NCBI RefSeq assembly: GCF_013374095.1
Contig: NZ_AP022672.1
Span: forward strand, 2,869,501 to 2,933,500
DNA: 64,000 bases
Origin: Sphingomonas sp. HMP6
GTDB lineage: Bacteria > Pseudomonadota > Alphaproteobacteria > Sphingomonadales > Sphingomonadaceae
Direction of reading: 5' to 3'
Shown here: positions 62,460 through 64,000 of the stretch, piece after piece
Layout: each line of letters starts with the position of its first letter
How positions within the stretch are numbered: the first letter of the stretch is position 1
Notes under the pieces: model-generated
Told to the model about the DNA's origin: nothing
Databases searched by the model: none
What the model saw: the letters and a program-made list of their open reading frames with translations, nothing else
Position numbers and translations under genes: made by a program

Positions 62460-63041
62460 TCAAGCGGGATCGGTGTGCGGGGCCGGGATCGTCACCACCG
62501 AATCATCGACCGTCACAGAGACGCCTTGCCCGCTCACTGCGAGCACGGTTTTCGTCACCGACAAGCGAACGCCCATGCCGTCCAGCGTGATCGACGAGTC
62601 GCCGCACGTCAGGCTGATGCCGCCCGAATCGAGCGTGATCGACAGGGGCTGCTCGACCGCCGGGGTATCGACCCGCAGCGTAATGCCGCCCAATTCCGGC
62701 GTGTCGTCGAGCGTTAGCCTGGCATAGTCGGACTGGAACAGTTTGGCATTGGGTCCGCCTGATACGTCGGCCGGCAGCGCGTCCGCCGCGCTCCAGAAAC
62801 AACCGGTCCAGATCGGAAAGGTGGGATCGCCGGCCTCGAACTCGACCCATACGTGCGCGCCGATCGGTGGGATCGCGTAGAAACCGACGTTCGGTCCGGC
62901 ATAGGGCACGCACGGCAACGCCCAGTTGAGCAGAGCGCCGGGGATTTGCGGCACGTCCACAAGAACCCGCCCGAGCAACAGCGGGTCCAGATTGTCGATC
63001 ACGCGCCCGCGATATTTCCCGAAGAACGTCGCATTGCCCAT
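62460..63041 (-). CDS. Orphan phage baseplate assembly protein V-like (gpV/VgrG OB-fold spike)
   Basis: 193 residues from ATG 63041. The N-terminal OB-fold (FFGKYRGRVIDNLDPLLLGRVLVDVPQIPGALLNWALPCVPYAG then FYAIPPIGAHVWVEFEAGDPTFPIWTGCFW) is the classical gp5/VgrG/baseplate-V core. The C-terminal half is a repetitive beta-rich stretch (LSITLDSGGISLTCGDSSITLDGMGVRLSVT), suited to a triple-stranded spike. There are no other tail or injection-system genes nearby. Confidence 0.85.
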   Translation of the reverse strand: MGNATFFGKYRGRVIDNLDPLLLGRVLVDVPQIPGALLNWALPCVPYAGPNVGFYAIPPIGAHVWVEFEAGDPTFPIWTGCFWSAADALPADVSGGPNAKLFQSDYARLTLDDTPELGGITLRVDTPAVEQPLSITLDSGGISLTCGDSSITLDGMGVRLSVTKTVLAVSGQGVSVTVDDSVVTIPAPHTDPA

Positions 63042-63083
63042 CGCGCAACATCCCAGGCCTTGCGCGATGCGGGATCGCTTGCA

Positions 63084-63114
63084 GAAAAAAAGCCAGCCCG
63101 TCTCCGGGCTGGCT
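63084..63114 (-). terminator. Rho-independent terminator after the cyclophilin gene
   Basis: AGCCAGCCCG/CGGGCTGGCT 10-bp stem with loop TCTC (63091–63114), followed on the minus strand by a T-run (A-tract 63085–63091). It separates the cyclophilin from the spike gene. Confidence 0.9.
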
Positions 63115-63121
63115 CGGTCGA

Positions 63122-63580
63122 TCAGGCGGCGCTTGCCTTGACGATCTTGCCCGGGGTGCGCGGCGGCTCGCCCTTGGGCAGCGCATCGACATGTTCCATG
63201 CCCGACGTCACTTCGCCCCACACGGTATATTGCCCGTCGAGGAAGCGCGCATCGTCGAGGCAGATGAAGAACTGGCTGTTGGCCGAATTCGGGCTCTGCG
63301 CGCGCGCCATCGAGGCGACGCCGCGAACATGCGGCTCCTTCGAGAATTCCTGCTCGAGATTGGGCTTGTCCGACCCGTGCATCCCGGTGCCGGTCGGATC
63401 ACCGCCCTGCGCCATGAAGCCGGCGATCACGCGGTGGAACACGACGCCGTCGTAAAAGCCGTCGTTCGCCAGCTCGGCGATGCGCGCAACGTGGTTTGGG
63501 GCGAGATCGCCGCGCAGCTTGATCACGACATCGCCGCCGCTGTCGAGGGAGAGGGTCAGGGTTTCGGGTAGATCGGCCAT
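63122..63580 (-). CDS. Cyclophilin-type peptidyl-prolyl cis-trans isomerase
   Basis: 152 residues, cytosolic. Motifs: LTLSLDSGGDVVIKLRGDLAPNHVARIAELANDGFYDGVVFHRVIAGFMAQGGD (catalytic Arg in FHRV), SMARAQSPNSANSQFFICLDDA and TVWGEVTSGMEHVDAL. It catalyses proline isomerisation in folding. Start at 63580 (MADLPETLTL). Confidence 0.95.
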   Translation of the reverse strand: MADLPETLTLSLDSGGDVVIKLRGDLAPNHVARIAELANDGFYDGVVFHRVIAGFMAQGGDPTGTGMHGSDKPNLEQEFSKEPHVRGVASMARAQSPNSANSQFFICLDDARFLDGQYTVWGEVTSGMEHVDALPKGEPPRTPGKIVKASAA

Positions 63581-63677
63581 CGTGGCACTCCTGGGAAAGG
63601 GGACGTGCAGCCCTAGCGAGACGGCGCGCGACTGGCAAATCGCGTGGGGCAGAAGCGAACGCGGCCGACCCCACCGC

Positions 63678-63754
63678 GCCGTTCGTTTCGAGCGAAGTCG
63701 AGAAACCTTGCACGCGGGCGCTATGGTTTCTCGACTTCGCTCGAAACGAACGGC
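63678..63754. repeat. Palindromic repeat, CCGTTCG…CGAACGG family (copy 5)
   Basis: Arms at 63678–63707 and 63725–63754 are perfect reverse complements over 30 bp (GCCGTTCGTTTCGAGCGAAG and on). It is the best preserved copy and lies between the divergent cyclophilin and mgtE genes. Confidence 0.85.
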
Positions 63755-63809
63755 TAGAAGGACCGCACGCTTCGACAGCGGGCGTGCGTCACGGGCAAGG
63801 AGGTCCACC

Positions 63810-64000
63810 ATGAGCGAGACCGAACTTCCCGAAACCGAGGTCGAGACCAACCAGCTCGGCAACCAATTGGATGGGGACGACCGGCTGAAGCCCGAATTCG
63901 TCCGCGCGGTGCTCGATGCGGTGTATGACGGCGTGCCCGAAAGCGCGCGCGCGCTGGTCGAGCCGCTGCACCCCGCCGACATCGCGGATCTGTTCGAACT
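63810..64000 (+). CDS. mgtE: Magnesium transporter MgtE, N-terminal part (cut by the window end)
   Basis: The first 63 codons are visible (MSETELPETEVETNQLGNQL…), with an AAGGAGG site 6 nt before the ATG. The segment LVEPLHPADIADLFE is the start of the MgtE intracellular N domain, which senses Mg2+. CBS domains and membrane part lie beyond the window. Confidence 0.8.
   Translation, partial: MSETELPETEVETNQLGNQLDGDDRLKPEFVRAVLDAVYDGVPESARALVEPLHPADIADLFE

Overview
The window is high-GC alphaproteobacterial chromosome. It most likely comes from Sphingomonas or a close relative in the Sphingomonadaceae. I infer this from gene content and neighbourhoods (a rsmB–rpe–heparinase–purH run, an ECF sigma factor with an NrsF-type anti-sigma, hemC–hemD followed by a Mic60-like gene, a GlnK–AmtB operon with a sigma-54 promoter, abundant TTG and GTG starts) and from recurring palindromic intergenic repeats of the kind common in sphingomonad genomes. 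No database search was possible.

Layout, left part. 1–5.7 kb: an Atm1-type ABC exporter cut by the window edge, a small gene split by an IS1380-family element with a clean 4-bp target duplication, a small acetyltransferase and recQ. 5.9–10.2 kb: a CX4R phosphatase-like protein, a membrane protein, an overlapping sterol desaturase/GMC oxidoreductase pair, and a second CX4R phosphatase-like gene preceded by a well-conserved ZTP (pfl) riboswitch. 10.2–15.8 kb, mostly minus strand: amtB–glnK, a DUF2007/PNPOx-like pair, tldD with a small partner, a DUF3224 protein and a CHCC zinc-finger protein. 16–25.2 kb, plus strand: an ABC ATPase, nadB, a serine beta-lactamase-like lipoprotein, polA, a polysaccharide flippase and a secreted protein. 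25.2–33.1 kb, mostly minus strand: purH, heparinase II/III, rpe, rsmB-like, gpsA and tsaD, with a small sdhAF4-like gene on plus. 33.1–35.8 kb: hemC, hemD and a Mic60/mitofilin-like protein. 35.8–40.0 kb: a DUF72 protein, the ECF sigma/NrsF pair with its own promoter motif, and a uronate-utilisation locus damaged by a deletion that fused the ends of a GntR-type regulator and an ExuT-type transporter in front of an intact uxuA.

The most striking region is 40,134–53,445, an island integrated in the 3' end of a tRNA-Gln(CTG) gene and flanked by a 20-bp direct repeat. After removing a later IS21-family insertion it is about 10.7 kb. It encodes a tyrosine integrase, a primase-polymerase/SF3 helicase with iteron-like repeats beside it, HNH nuclease, large terminase, HK97-type major capsid protein, prohead protease and portal, a divergent ribbon-helix-helix regulator module and several small proteins. 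It has no tail, lysis or classical repressor genes. This gene set fits a capsid-forming phage satellite that would borrow tails from a helper phage. The IS21 element sits in a small gene between portal and integrase.

Right part, 53.4–64 kb: tRNA-Gln, ppx/gppA, rlmE, rpoZ, a phospholipase D-like enzyme with an MFS transporter, an archaeal-style CDC48/VAT AAA ATPase, a LysR regulator next to a decayed TonB-receptor tail, an orphan phage-baseplate-V-like spike protein, a cyclophilin and the start of mgtE.
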